A stretch of DNA of 64,000 bases from an uncultured Oscillospiraceae bacterium (GCA_934591635.1 CAKTPI010000008.1:1-64000); one strand, 5' to 3'; counted from the stretch's first letter, positions 1 through 9,183 are shown. A program made the numbers and translations. Notes: generated from the sequence alone by a model not told the origin.

Positions 1-294
1 ACCTGCACCGAAATTGGCTGGGGGGAATACGATACCTGCTCCCGCTGCGACTACACCACCAAGGTGGAGCTCCCTGCGCTGAAACACGATCCGGTGCATC
101 ACGATGCCAAGGCCCCCACCTGCACCGAAATTGGCTGGGAGGAATACGATACCTGCTCCCGCTGCGACTACACCACCAAGGTGGAGCTCCCTGCCCTGAA
201 ACACAATCTGGTGCACCACGATGCCAAGGCCCCCACCTGCACCGAAATCGGCTGGGAGGAATACGATACCTGCTCCCGCTGCAATTACACCACC
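1..294 (+). repeat. 117-bp in-frame tandem repeats
   Basis: The unit starting at 1 recurs at 118 and again, partly, at 235 before diverging near 294. The first two copies differ at about five of 117 bases, and each encodes 39 residues with one PTCTEIGW segment and one Cys-pair. The array continues upstream of the window. Such low divergence suggests recent duplication or gene conversion. Confidence 0.9.
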
Positions 295-930
295 TATCAG
301 GAAATCCCTGCCCCCGGGCACGATTATGCCGAAGAGGTCGTCAAGCCCACCTGCGAAAAGGACGGCTACACGCTGCACACCTGCAAAAAATGCAATGACA
401 GCTATAAGGGTCAGTGGACGCAGAAGCGGATGCACTGGTATGGCGAATGGACGAATAACGGCGACGGCACGCACAGTGCAGCCTGCAAGCGTGAGGGCTG
501 CAACCACGTCGGCAAGACCCAATGCGCCATCGTCGAATTCAGGCAGGAGGAAGCGACTCTCACGCTCTGCCCCATATGCGGCAATGTGAGCGATGGCACG
601 CATCTGGCGCTGGTAAAGAAAGTGACGGCGGAGGGCAAGCATCTGCCCCAGGGCGAGCCGGTGCTGCGCATGGGTGAAATTGCGAACGGCAATACCCTGC
701 TGAGCGTCTGCTTTGAATATTCCGGCAGGCTCACCCAGCCCAAGGGCCAGGTGAAGATTACGCTGCCTGCCGAGCTGCTGGACGGCGCTACCCTGGCGCT
801 GCGGAATGCCGACGGTACGGAGGTTAATCTGCCCTACACCCTGGAAGGGGAAAACGCAGTGTTCACGCTGGACTTTAGCGATGCAGAGATTCCCACTGTG
901 CTGATTCGCCTGATACCGACAGCGGAATAA
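1..930 (+). CDS. C-x2-C ribbon-repeat protein, 5' partial
   Basis: The frame is open from the first base, so the N-terminus (and any signal peptide) lies outside the window. The visible 309 residues begin with two and a half 39-residue repeats, each holding a PTCTEIGW segment and a C-S-R-C knuckle, followed by one divergent repeat (PTCEKDGY, C-K-K-C) and a Cys-rich stretch (ACKREGC, CPICG). The last 110 residues form a beta-rich domain with no Cys pairs. Residues from about the divergent repeat to the stop are clearly homologous to the complete protein at 60181-61311, which has a signal peptide, so this one is probably secreted too. Cys-pair repeats of this kind are common in secreted proteins of gut clostridia; zinc binding is an inference. 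No function is assigned. Confidence 0.85.
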   Translation, partial: TCTEIGWGEYDTCSRCDYTTKVELPALKHDPVHHDAKAPTCTEIGWEEYDTCSRCDYTTKVELPALKHNLVHHDAKAPTCTEIGWEEYDTCSRCNYTTYQEIPAPGHDYAEEVVKPTCEKDGYTLHTCKKCNDSYKGQWTQKRMHWYGEWTNNGDGTHSAACKREGCNHVGKTQCAIVEFRQEEATLTLCPICGNVSDGTHLALVKKVTAEGKHLPQGEPVLRMGEIANGNTLLSVCFEYSGRLTQPKGQVKITLPAELLDGATLALRNADGTEVNLPYTLEGENAVFTLDFSDAEIPTVLIRLIPTAE

Positions 931-952
931 TCCCATTTCCTAGCGCTTTTAA

Positions 953-984
953 GGCCGTTGCAGAATTCCTGTTCTGCAACGGCC
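953..984 (+). terminator. Hairpin after the ribbon-repeat gene
   Basis: A perfect 13-bp stem (GGCCGTTGCAGAA and its complement) with a 6-nt loop lies 22 bases after the stop codon. The following tract is only moderately T-rich (ATTATTATTCC). It probably ends the upstream transcript. Confidence 0.7.
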
Positions 985-1152
985 ATTATTATTCCTTTGC
1001 ACCAAAAATCCGGTCCCGGAGATGTTCGCTGAAACCTTGGAAGGAAGCGATTTCCGGCACAGGGGCGAAAGCGCTGCGGCGGCTGTAGCCGGCCTTGTTT
1101 TCCGCATTGCCCTTTTCGCTGCCGTTTTTCTGCTGCCTGTGCGAAATTTTCC

Positions 1153-1181
1153 TTGAAAAGCGGCGGTAAAAATGGTATTAT
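1153..1181 (+). promoter_or_regulatory. SigA-type promoter of miaB-mutS operon
   Basis: TTGAAA, a 17-bp spacer and TATTAT lie 38 bases before miaB. A ribosome binding site (AGGAG) follows at 1207. This likely drives miaB through hfq, since gaps in that run are short. Confidence 0.75.
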
Positions 1182-1218
1182 CTATAGTTGAGAAGTTATC
1201 AAAATCAGGAGAATTGCC

Positions 1219-2625
1219 ATGAATACTAAAACCACTGTGATATCCCAGGAGCAGCTGGAGGGCCAGTTTGGCTACTGCGATAAAATTGCATCCCACTGGG
1301 CACAAATGGGCATCACCCCCACCGCCTATGTGGAGACCTACGGCTGCCAGCAGAACGAGGCGGACTCGGAAAAGCTCCGGGGATATCTGAGCCAGTGCGG
1401 CTATGCCATCGGCACAACCGCCGAGGGGGCGGACGTGGTGATTATGAACACCTGCGCCATCCGGGAGCACGCCGAGCAGCGGGTGTTCGGCAATCTGGGG
1501 GCCCTGACCCACACCAAGCGCCGCCATCCGGGGCAGAAGATTTTCCTGTGCGGCTGCATGGCAGGGGAGGAGAAGGTATCCAGGCGGGTGCGGGAGAGCT
1601 ATCCCCATGTGGATGGGGTATTTTCCACCCATCATCTGTGGCAGTTTCCTGAGATTCTATACAGTGTGCTGACAACGGGGAAGCGGGTCTTCTACGTCCA
1701 GGATGAGCCCGGCTCCATCGCCGAGGGCATCCCCCAGGTGCGGGACTCCGGCCTGAAAGCCTGGGTATCCATTATGTACGGCTGCAACAATTTCTGCACC
1801 TACTGCATCGTCCCCTATGTCCGGGGCCGGGAGCGGAGCCGTCAGCCGGAATATATTTTAGAGGAATGCCGCCGGTTGATTGAAAACGGCGCCAAGGAAA
1901 TCACCCTTTTGGGGCAGAACGTCAACTCCTACGGCAAGGATTTGGGCATCGGCATGGATTTTGCCGACCTGCTGGCCCGGATCGCCCAACTGCCCGGGGA
2001 CTTCCTGGTGCGCTTTATGACCAGCCACCCCCGGGATGCCTCCCCAAAGCTCTTTGACACCATGGCCCGCTACCCCAAGATTGCAAAGCAGCTCCACCTG
2101 CCCTTCCAGTCCGGCTCCAGCCGGGTGCTGAAGGCTATGAACCGGCACTATGACCGGGAAACCTACCTGGAAAAGGTAAACTATGCCAAGTCCGTCATGC
2201 CCCAGCTGGTGCTGACCAGCGATGTGATTGTGGGCTTCCCCGGGGAGACGGAGGAGGAATTTGAGGAAACCGTGTCCCTGATTCAGCAGGTGCACTACGA
2301 CAGCCTGTTCACCTTCATCTTCTCCCCCCGGGTGGGCACCCCCGCCGCCGGTATGGACGACCCCACCCCCAAGGCGGAGAAGAACCGGCGGTTCGATAAG
2401 CTCTGCGCGGTGCAGAACGCCATCTCTGAGGAGACCCACCGGGCCTACATCGGCCGGGAGCTGCGCTGCCTGGTGGATGGCCGGGACGGGGAAAACCTCA
2501 CGGCCCGCACCGAGGGCGGCCGCCTGGTGCGCTTTGCCGGTGCGGATGACCTGATCGGCGGATTCCATAAGATCACCGTTACCGGTGCCACCACCTGGAG
2601 CTTGGTGGGCACTCTGGCAGACTGA
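1219..2625 (+). CDS. miaB: tRNA-2-methylthio-N6-dimethylallyladenosine synthase
   Basis: Radical-SAM methylthiotransferase that adds the methylthio group to i6A37 of tRNAs reading UNN codons. The N-terminal domain carries the auxiliary-cluster cysteines (C43 in ETYGCQQNEADS, C79 in NTCAIRE, then C111/C113). The radical-SAM motif C-x3-C-x2-C is at C189, C193 and C196 (YGCNNFCTYC). A TRAM-like RNA-binding tail follows from about residue 395. At 468 residues it has the usual family length. YGCQQNEADS and VRGRERSR are typical of MiaB rather than MtaB or RimO. The substrate-forming partner miaA lies downstream in the same gene run. Confidence 0.97.
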   Translation: MNTKTTVISQEQLEGQFGYCDKIASHWAQMGITPTAYVETYGCQQNEADSEKLRGYLSQCGYAIGTTAEGADVVIMNTCAIREHAEQRVFGNLGALTHTKRRHPGQKIFLCGCMAGEEKVSRRVRESYPHVDGVFSTHHLWQFPEILYSVLTTGKRVFYVQDEPGSIAEGIPQVRDSGLKAWVSIMYGCNNFCTYCIVPYVRGRERSRQPEYILEECRRLIENGAKEITLLGQNVNSYGKDLGIGMDFADLLARIAQLPGDFLVRFMTSHPRDASPKLFDTMARYPKIAKQLHLPFQSGSSRVLKAMNRHYDRETYLEKVNYAKSVMPQLVLTSDVIVGFPGETEEEFEETVSLIQQVHYDSLFTFIFSPRVGTPAAGMDDPTPKAEKNRRFDKLCAVQNAISEETHRAYIGRELRCLVDGRDGENLTARTEGGRLVRFAGADDLIGGFHKITVTGATTWSLVGTLAD

Positions 2626-2647
2626 ACCCGGAAGGAGGAAAGCCAAC

Positions 2648-5248
2648 ATGGCCGTAAAAGAGACGGAACTCACCCCCATGCAGCAGCAGTACCGGGCGAT
2701 GAAGGAGAAGAATAAGGACAGCGTCCTGTTTTTCCGCCTGGGTGACTTTTATGAGATGTTCAATGAGGATGCCATCCTTGCTGCCCGGGAGCTGGATCTG
2801 ACCCTGACCACCCGGGATCGCAGCAAGCCCAAGGAGGAGCAGACTCCCATGTGCGGCGTGCCCTATCACAGCGTGGATGCCTATATTGCCCGGATGGTGC
2901 AAAAGGGCTATAAGGTAGCCGTTTGCGAGCAGATGCAGGACCCGAAAGAGGTAAAGGGGCTGGTGGAGCGGGACATCACCCGGATCGTCACCCCCGGCAC
3001 CGTCACGGAAAGCTGCATGCTGGACGAGAACAAAAATAACTATATGGCCTGCATCTATGGCCGGGGACGCCGCTACGGCCTGGCGTTCTGCGATGTGTCC
3101 ACCGGCGCCTTCTATGCCACTACCTGCCCCGATGCTCCTACGGTTGCATCGGAATTGGGGCGCTTTTCTCCAAGTGAGGTGCTGCGCTTCGGTGAGAATG
3201 TGAATGCGGACATCATTGACGATGCGCTGCTTCACCGGCTCAACTGCTGCGTGGACGAGGGAACGGAGGAGCTGTTCCGGCTGGAGTCCTGCGAGCAGCT
3301 GCTGTGCACCCATTTTGGAGCCACCATAGAGCAGCTGGGGCTTGTCACCTTTCCCTTGGCGGTGATTGCCAGCGGCGCGCTGCTGCAAACCCTGCTGAAT
3401 CTGCAAAAGAATGACCTGGCCCACATTCGCCGCCTGCAATACTATACCGGCGGCAAATTCATGGAGCTGGATATGGATGCCCGCCGGAACCTGGAGCTGA
3501 CCGAGACCATGCGCTCCAAGGAAAAGCGGGGAAGCCTGCTGTGGGTGCTGGATAAGACCCACACCCCCATGGGCGGGCGGCTGCTCCGGGGCTGGATGGA
3601 AAAGCCTCTGCTGGATGCCGGGGAAATCACCCGGCGGCAGGCCGCCGTGGAGGAACTGGTGCAGAATCCCATCGTCCGGGGGGAGCTGGAAGAGGCCCTG
3701 AAGCAGGTGACCGATATGGAGCGGGTTATTACCCGGGTGGTCACGGGCACGGTCAATTGCCGGGACTTACTGGGCCTTGCCCGGGGCTTCCGTGGGCTGC
3801 CCCAGGTGAAGGAGCAGCTGTCCCGTCTGAAATCTCCGATGCTGGTGCAGCTGAACAGCGGCATCGACCCCATGGGGGACTATGTCGGTCTGATTGAAAA
3901 GACCATTGTGGACGAGCCTCCCCTCACGGTGCGGGAGGGCGGCATCATCCGCCGGGGGGCTGACGCGGAAGCTGACCGCCTCCGGGACATCATGGAGGGC
4001 GGCTCCGGCACCATTGCCTCCATCGAGGCAGAGGAGCGGGAGAAAACCGGTATCCGTACCCTGAAGGTGGGCTTTAACCGGGTGTTCGGTTACTATATTG
4101 AGGTTTCCAAGTCCTTTATTGCCCAGGTGCCGGAGCGCTATATCCGCAAGCAGACTCTGGCAAACTGCGAGCGCTACATTACCCAGGAACTGAAAGAGCT
4201 GGAAAACCAGGTGCTGACCGCCAAGGATCGGCTGACCGCCCTGGAATATGATATATTCACCCGCCTGCGCGGCCATCTGGCCCAGGGCGCGGAACGGGTG
4301 CAGCTGACGGCCATGGCCGTTGCCACTGTGGATGCCCTGTGTTCTCTGGCCTCTGTTGCCGCCGAGCGGGGCTACTGCCGCCCGGAGATCAGCCTGGGGC
4401 AGGAAATATCCATCACCGATGGCCGCCACCCTGTGGTGGAGGCCATGCTGAAGGATACCCTGTTTGTCCCCAACAGTACCGAGCTGGGGGCGGCGGATAA
4501 CCAGGTGGCCATTATCACCGGCCCCAATATGGCCGGTAAATCCACTTATATGCGCCAGGTGGCGCTGATTGTCCTCATGGCCCAGATGGGTTCCTTCGTC
4601 CCGGCCCGCAGTGCCCGCATCGGCCTGGTAGACCGGGTGTTCACCCGGATCGGTGCCAGTGACGATCTGGCTTCCGGCCAGTCCACTTTTATGGTGGAGA
4701 TGGCGGAAGTGGCGTCTATCCTGAAGTATGCCACCAGTCGAAGCCTGCTGATTCTGGATGAGATTGGCCGGGGCACCTCTACTTATGATGGCATGGCCAT
4801 TGCCCGGGCAGTGCTGGAATATGCCGCCAATCCCAAAAAGCTGGGGGCCAAAACCCTGTTTGCCACCCATTACCACGAGCTTGCTACCATGGAGGAGAAG
4901 CTCCCCAATGTGAAAAATTACAATATCGCTGTGAAAAAGCGGGGCGAGCAGATGATTTTCCTCCGCCGCATTGTCCCCGGCGCCACAGATGACAGCTTCG
5001 GCATCGAAGTCGCCAAGCTGGCTGGGCTGCCCGCCGCAGTGGTCACCCGGGCCAGAGAGATTCTGGCGGAGCTGGAGGCGGGTACCCAACCGGCTGCCCT
5101 GCCGCAGCCCAAGCAGGAGGATCAGGTGAGCATGGCGGAGCTGACCGGCCAGCAGGTTGTTGCCGCCCTGGGAAGCATCAACGTAGAAACGCTGACCCCC
5201 ATTGAGGCCATGAATGAGCTGTATAGGCTCAAGAAGATGTTGGGATGA
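2648..5248 (+). CDS. mutS: DNA mismatch repair protein MutS
   Basis: Mismatch-recognition ATPase of 866 residues. The N-terminal mismatch-binding motif FFRLGDFYEMF, with its Phe-x-Glu (F-Y-E), is present. The ATPase has the Walker A GPNMAGKST near residue 625, Walker B LLILDEIGRGTSTYDG and the FATHYHEL motif. The start was set at the ATG preceded by AGGAGG at 2633; the longer open frame runs back into miaB without a ribosome binding site. It starts 22 bases after miaB, and its stop overlaps the next start by 4 bases, so translation of mutS and the CPBP gene is probably coupled. Confidence 0.98.
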   Translation: MAVKETELTPMQQQYRAMKEKNKDSVLFFRLGDFYEMFNEDAILAARELDLTLTTRDRSKPKEEQTPMCGVPYHSVDAYIARMVQKGYKVAVCEQMQDPKEVKGLVERDITRIVTPGTVTESCMLDENKNNYMACIYGRGRRYGLAFCDVSTGAFYATTCPDAPTVASELGRFSPSEVLRFGENVNADIIDDALLHRLNCCVDEGTEELFRLESCEQLLCTHFGATIEQLGLVTFPLAVIASGALLQTLLNLQKNDLAHIRRLQYYTGGKFMELDMDARRNLELTETMRSKEKRGSLLWVLDKTHTPMGGRLLRGWMEKPLLDAGEITRRQAAVEELVQNPIVRGELEEALKQVTDMERVITRVVTGTVNCRDLLGLARGFRGLPQVKEQLSRLKSPMLVQLNSGIDPMGDYVGLIEKTIVDEPPLTVREGGIIRRGADAEADRLRDIMEGGSGTIASIEAEEREKTGIRTLKVGFNRVFGYYIEVSKSFIAQVPERYIRKQTLANCERYITQELKELENQVLTAKDRLTALEYDIFTRLRGHLAQGAERVQLTAMAVATVDALCSLASVAAERGYCRPEISLGQEISITDGRHPVVEAMLKDTLFVPNSTELGAADNQVAIITGPNMAGKSTYMRQVALIVLMAQMGSFVPARSARIGLVDRVFTRIGASDDLASGQSTFMVEMAEVASILKYATSRSLLILDEIGRGTSTYDGMAIARAVLEYAANPKKLGAKTLFATHYHELATMEEKLPNVKNYNIAVKKRGEQMIFLRRIVPGATDDSFGIEVAKLAGLPAAVVTRAREILAELEAGTQPAALPQPKQEDQVSMAELTGQQVVAALGSINVETLTPIEAMNELYRLKKMLG

Positions 5249-5904
5249 TGACGCAGAAGGAAATCAAGTGGGGCTGGGCCTGGCTGGCAGTTCAGATGCT
5301 GCTGCTGCCCAGTGTTGTGACCCAGCTGGCAGCGCCGCTGGGCAGCGCGGCGGTGAATTTTCTCTATCATTTTGTCAGCTTTTTAGCGGTTATCCTGATT
5401 TTTCACAGCTTTTTGAAAAAAGCGGCCTGTACCTTCCAGAAGAGATTCAAACGGGTGCTCCCGGTGCTGATGGCTGCTCTGGCGGCTTACTATCTGGCGG
5501 GATGGCTGCTGGATACCGCAATCGGGGCCATCGACCCCGGATTCTCCAATGTCAACGATAATGCCATTGCCGGTTTGCGGCGGGGAAATCTCCTGCTGAC
5601 GGCCATCGCGACGGTGGTGCTGGCGCCGGTCAGCGAGGAATGCCTGTTCCGGGGGCTGATTTTCTGCACCGCAGGGAAGCATGGCCGGCTGGCTGCCTAT
5701 GGCCTGTCCGCTGCCGCCTTTGCCGCCATTCATGTGGCGGGCTATGTGGGCGCCTTCCCGCTTTTGCGGCTGGGGCTGTGCTTTGTTCAGTATCTCCCCG
5801 CCGGGGTGCTCCTGGCCTGGGCCATGGAGCGGACGGACAGTATCTGCACCGCCATTTGTATGCACCTGGTGATCAATGCTGTTTCACTGATCGGAATTCT
5901 ATAA
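5245..5904 (+). CDS. CPBP family intramembrane glutamic protease
   Basis: 219-residue multi-pass membrane protein of the CPBP (Abi/CAAX-protease-like) family. The family active-site elements are visible: E131-E132-x3-R136 in SEECLFRG, H163 in AIHVAG and H207 with N211 in MHLVINAV. About six hydrophobic segments span residues 11-30, 38-56, 72-90, 116-128, 151-166 and 170-192. Some homologues process prenylated peptides or act in bacteriocin immunity, but most have no known substrate. It is inserted between mutS and mutL with a 4-base ATGA overlap to mutS, so it is co-expressed with repair genes; a functional link is not implied. A second ATG lies one codon downstream. Confidence 0.88.
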   Translation: MMTQKEIKWGWAWLAVQMLLLPSVVTQLAAPLGSAAVNFLYHFVSFLAVILIFHSFLKKAACTFQKRFKRVLPVLMAALAAYYLAGWLLDTAIGAIDPGFSNVNDNAIAGLRRGNLLLTAIATVVLAPVSEECLFRGLIFCTAGKHGRLAAYGLSAAAFAAIHVAGYVGAFPLLRLGLCFVQYLPAGVLLAWAMERTDSICTAICMHLVINAVSLIGIL

Positions 5905-5935
5905 ATCCTACAAAATTGAATGTTGAGGTGATGAT

Positions 5936-7921
5936 ATGCCTGCAATTATTCAGCTTCCTGCCCATATTGCCAACCTGATTGCCGCCGGTGAGGTGGTGGA
6001 GCGGCCGGCCAGCGTGGTCAAAGAGCTGTTGGAGAATGCCGTGGATGCCGGCGCCACCAAGGTGACCATTGAAATCCGGGACGGCGGCATGACCTTCCTG
6101 CGGGTGACGGACAACGGCTGCGGGATGGAACCGGAGGATGCCAAAACCGCCTTTTTGCGTCATGCCACCTCCAAGCTGCGCCGGGCGGAGGACCTGGGGG
6201 AGATTTCCACCATGGGCTTCCGGGGAGAAGCCCTGGCGGCCATTGCCTCGGTCAGCCGCATTGATTTGATGACCAAGCCTGCCGGAGCCATTTCCGGCAC
6301 CAGCCTCCATCTGGATGGGGGCGTTATCACCCAGCAGAATGAGGCCGGATGCCCGGACGGTACCACCATCATCATCCGGGATCTGTTTTATAACACCCCC
6401 GCCCGGATGAAATTCATGAAGTCTGACTCGGTGGAGGGCAGCCGGGTCACGGCAGCGGTGCAGCTGCAGGCGCTGGCCCACCCCCAGGTAGCGGTCACCC
6501 TGGTGCGGGATGGGAAAAACATCCTCTCCACCCCTGGCGACGGCTCCCTGCAGGCAGCGGTATACTGCGTGTATGGGCGGGATTTTGCGGCCATGGTGCC
6601 GGTGCAGAGCAAATGGGACAGCTACACGCTCTCCGGCTATGTGACAAAGCCCACGGATTCCCGGCCCAGCCGGAATTTCCAGACCTTCTTCGTCAATGAC
6701 CGGCCGGTCAAATCCCGGCTGCTGATTTCGGCACTGGAGGAGGCCTACCGCAACCAGCTGATGGTGGGCAAATTCCCCGCCTGTGTGCTCCACCTGACGC
6801 TCCCGGCCAACGCCGTGGACGTGAACGTCCACCCGGCGAAGACCGAGGTAAAATTTCTCAATGAAAAGGCAGTCTTCGACTGCGTGCACTATGGCGTGCT
6901 GGCCGCGCTGAATAAAACGCCGGATCGGCCCGCTGTGCAGTTTGCAAAGCCCCATCCCACCTCTGGGGGAGAGCCGCCCCAGGCTGCCCCGCGGACGGAA
7001 GCAACACCAAAGCAGAATTTCTTCCGAACCATGACACCGGAGGAGTATAAGACCTTCACAGCGGCTGTAAAGGAGGCCCCACAGCCAAGACCCCAGGCCG
7101 CCGCCGCGGCGGCTGCTATGATCCCCAAACACATCCCCGAAACGGCGGTGCTCCGCTCCCCGGTGATGACCCCGGGGGGCGGAATCCCACTGCCTCCCCG
7201 CAAGCCTGAGCCAGTGCGTCCCGCTGCCTCTGAGCCGGAGGCAAAGGAGCCGGTGAACCTGCCGCCCTTGCCGGAACAGCCCCGGGAGCCGGTGAATCTC
7301 TCGCCGGAACCCCAGGCGGAGGCTGTCCAGCAGGAGCTGGACATGCCGCGTGTACCGGACTGGCGCTTGGTGGGCGAGTTGTACCGCACCTACATTCTGG
7401 TGGAGCAGGGAGAGGACGCGTTCCTGATCGACAAGCACGCCGCTCACGAGCGAATCCTCTTTGATAAGCTGAAGGCCAAACAGGAGGCCATCTCCGGCCA
7501 GGCCCTGCTGTCACCCATTGCCGTGCGCCTGACACCCACGGCGGCGGGAGAGCTGTTGGCCAACACCTCCATGCTGGAGGAGCTTGGCTTCCACCTGGAG
7601 GAATTTGGAGACAGCACCGTGCTCCTGCGGCAGATTCCCATGGATTTAAGCCCGGCGGATGCAGCGGACGCCGTGGAAAGTCTGGCCGCCGACCTGCTGA
7701 ACGGCCGCCGGGAGCAGAAGGATACCGTCCGGGACGAGCTGCTTCATACGGTTGCCTGCAAGGCGGCCATCAAGGCAGGATGGATCACCGATGAGCAGGA
7801 GCTTTATGCCGTCGCCAAGGCTGTCATGGAGCGGGAAGACCTGAAATATTGCCCCCATGGCCGCCCCATCTGCGTTTCGCTCAGCAAAAAGCAGGTGGAA
7901 AAGCAGTTTAAGCGGATATAA
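5936..7921 (+). CDS. mutL: DNA mismatch repair protein MutL
   Basis: GHKL ATPase of 661 residues that couples MutS to strand incision. The N-terminal motifs are KELLENAVDAG (catalytic E30, Mg-binding N34), DNGCGM and TMGFRGEAL. A Pro/Ala/Glu-rich linker spans about residues 335-470. The C-terminal domain keeps the endonuclease-type elements of MutH-lacking bacteria: DKHAAHERILFD near residue 499, ACKAAIKAGW and CPHGRP. Against the family consensus DQHAx2Ex4E, the Gln is Lys and the last Glu is Asp. GAGGTGATGAT precedes the ATG. No mutH is seen, as expected for Firmicutes. Confidence 0.97.
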   Translation: MPAIIQLPAHIANLIAAGEVVERPASVVKELLENAVDAGATKVTIEIRDGGMTFLRVTDNGCGMEPEDAKTAFLRHATSKLRRAEDLGEISTMGFRGEALAAIASVSRIDLMTKPAGAISGTSLHLDGGVITQQNEAGCPDGTTIIIRDLFYNTPARMKFMKSDSVEGSRVTAAVQLQALAHPQVAVTLVRDGKNILSTPGDGSLQAAVYCVYGRDFAAMVPVQSKWDSYTLSGYVTKPTDSRPSRNFQTFFVNDRPVKSRLLISALEEAYRNQLMVGKFPACVLHLTLPANAVDVNVHPAKTEVKFLNEKAVFDCVHYGVLAALNKTPDRPAVQFAKPHPTSGGEPPQAAPRTEATPKQNFFRTMTPEEYKTFTAAVKEAPQPRPQAAAAAAAMIPKHIPETAVLRSPVMTPGGGIPLPPRKPEPVRPAASEPEAKEPVNLPPLPEQPREPVNLSPEPQAEAVQQELDMPRVPDWRLVGELYRTYILVEQGEDAFLIDKHAAHERILFDKLKAKQEAISGQALLSPIAVRLTPTAAGELLANTSMLEELGFHLEEFGDSTVLLRQIPMDLSPADAADAVESLAADLLNGRREQKDTVRDELLHTVACKAAIKAGWITDEQELYAVAKAVMEREDLKYCPHGRPICVSLSKKQVEKQFKRI

Positions 7922-7930
7922 GGAGCATCC

Positions 7931-8866
7931 ATGAACCGTATCATTTGTGTCGCCGGGCCAACAGCCTCCGGCAAAACCGCGTTGGCTGTGGAGCTGGCAA
8001 AGGAATATGACGGGGAAGTGGTGTCCTGCGATTCCATGCAGGTGTACCGCCGGATGGATATCGGCACCGCCAAGCCGGGGGCCGCGGAGCGGCAGGGCAT
8101 TGTCCACCACATGATCGATGTGGCGGAGCCCTGGGAGGATTATTCCGTCAGCCGCTACTGTGCCGAAGCTACGCCCATTGTGGAGGATATTGTGGCCCGG
8201 GGCAAGACGGCCATCATTGCCGGGGGCACCGGCTTATATATGGACAGCCTGATTCGGGGCAACGATTTTGCCCCGTTCCCCTCCACCGGCATGCGGGAGC
8301 GGCTGGAGGCGGAGGCGGAACAGAACGGGATGGAGGCCGTGTATGCAAGACTGCAGGAAATTGACCCGGAGACTGCCAGCCGCCTGCACCTGTCCGACCG
8401 CAAGCGCATTATCCGTGCCATGGAGGTGTACCTGGAAACCGGTCAGACCATCACAGAGCATAACCGGCGCACCCAGGCCATCCCACCCCGATTTACGCCG
8501 CTCTGGCTGGGGCTGGACTTTGAAAGCCGGGCAGAGCTATACAGCCGTATTGACCGGCGGGTGGATATCATGCTGGAAACGGGGCTGGTGGAGGAGATCC
8601 GTGGCCTGCTGGCCTCCGGCATCCCGGAAAAGTGCACCGCGATGCAGGCCATCGGCTACAAGGAATTTACCGCCGCCCTGGAGGGCAGCGGAACTGTGGA
8701 GGAGGCGGCCGAGGCGGTGCGCAAGGCCTCCCGCCATTATGCCAAGCGGCAGCTGACCTGGTTCCGACGGAACCGGGCCATCCACTGGCTGGTGCGGCGG
8801 CCGGGACAGGGGAGTGCCGAAATTCTGGCAGAGGCACGACAGATTTTGCAGGAAAACGACAGCTGA
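7931..8866 (+). CDS. miaA: tRNA dimethylallyltransferase
   Basis: Transfers the dimethylallyl group to A37 of UNN-reading tRNAs, producing the substrate of MiaB at the head of this gene run. The 311-residue protein shows the P-loop AGPTASGKTAL at the N-terminus, the DSMQVYRRMDIGTAKP motif that contacts the tRNA and substrate, and AGGTGLYMDSL. It begins 10 bases after mutL with AAGGAG overlapping the mutL stop region, so it is in the same transcript. Length is normal. Confidence 0.97.
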   Translation: MNRIICVAGPTASGKTALAVELAKEYDGEVVSCDSMQVYRRMDIGTAKPGAAERQGIVHHMIDVAEPWEDYSVSRYCAEATPIVEDIVARGKTAIIAGGTGLYMDSLIRGNDFAPFPSTGMRERLEAEAEQNGMEAVYARLQEIDPETASRLHLSDRKRIIRAMEVYLETGQTITEHNRRTQAIPPRFTPLWLGLDFESRAELYSRIDRRVDIMLETGLVEEIRGLLASGIPEKCTAMQAIGYKEFTAALEGSGTVEEAAEAVRKASRHYAKRQLTWFRRNRAIHWLVRRPGQGSAEILAEARQILQENDS

Positions 8867-8910
8867 ACTATGCTACCATATGGATACCATTTTAGAAAGA
8901 AGGTATACAT

Positions 8911-9138
8911 ATGACGGAACAAATGAATTTACAGGACGCCATTTTGAAGGAGGTTCGCCGGGACAAGGTGCCGGTGACCCTGTTTCTGATGAACGGTTTT
9001 CAGCTTCGGGGCACCATTACAGGCTATGACAGCTTTGTGGTGGTTCTGGTGACGGATGGCAGGCAGCAGATGATTTACAAGCATGCCATTTCCACCCTGG
9101 CCCCCATCCGGCCCCTCAAGGCCGCTGCTGCCGTATAA
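8911..9138 (+). CDS. hfq: RNA chaperone Hfq
   Basis: 75-residue Sm-like protein. The Sm1 core (QDAILKEVRRDKVPVTLFLMNG) and the Sm2 motif IYKHAISTL are both present, with the conserved Gln-Asp near the start and Y-K-H in Sm2 that line the RNA-binding faces of the hexamer. It lacks the long acidic tail of enterobacterial Hfq, as usual in Firmicutes. The miaA-hfq order is widely conserved. A strong terminator follows directly, marking the end of the miaB operon. Confidence 0.96.
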   Translation: MTEQMNLQDAILKEVRRDKVPVTLFLMNGFQLRGTITGYDSFVVVLVTDGRQQMIYKHAISTLAPIRPLKAAAAV

Positions 9139-9152
9139 TCATCCAATCCCCC

Positions 9153-9183
9153 AAAAAGCGGCGGTCGACACCCGCCGCTTTTT
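9153..9183 (+). terminator. Rho-independent terminator after hfq
   Basis: A perfect 12-bp stem (AAAAAGCGGCGG / CCGCCGCTTTTT) has a 7-nt loop and ends in a T run, 14 bases after the hfq stop. Confidence 0.93.

Noticed and set aside
1..294. CRISPR or non-coding tandem array at the window start
   Set aside because: The 117-bp period is a multiple of three and the frame is open with conserved Cys codons, so it is a coding repeat.
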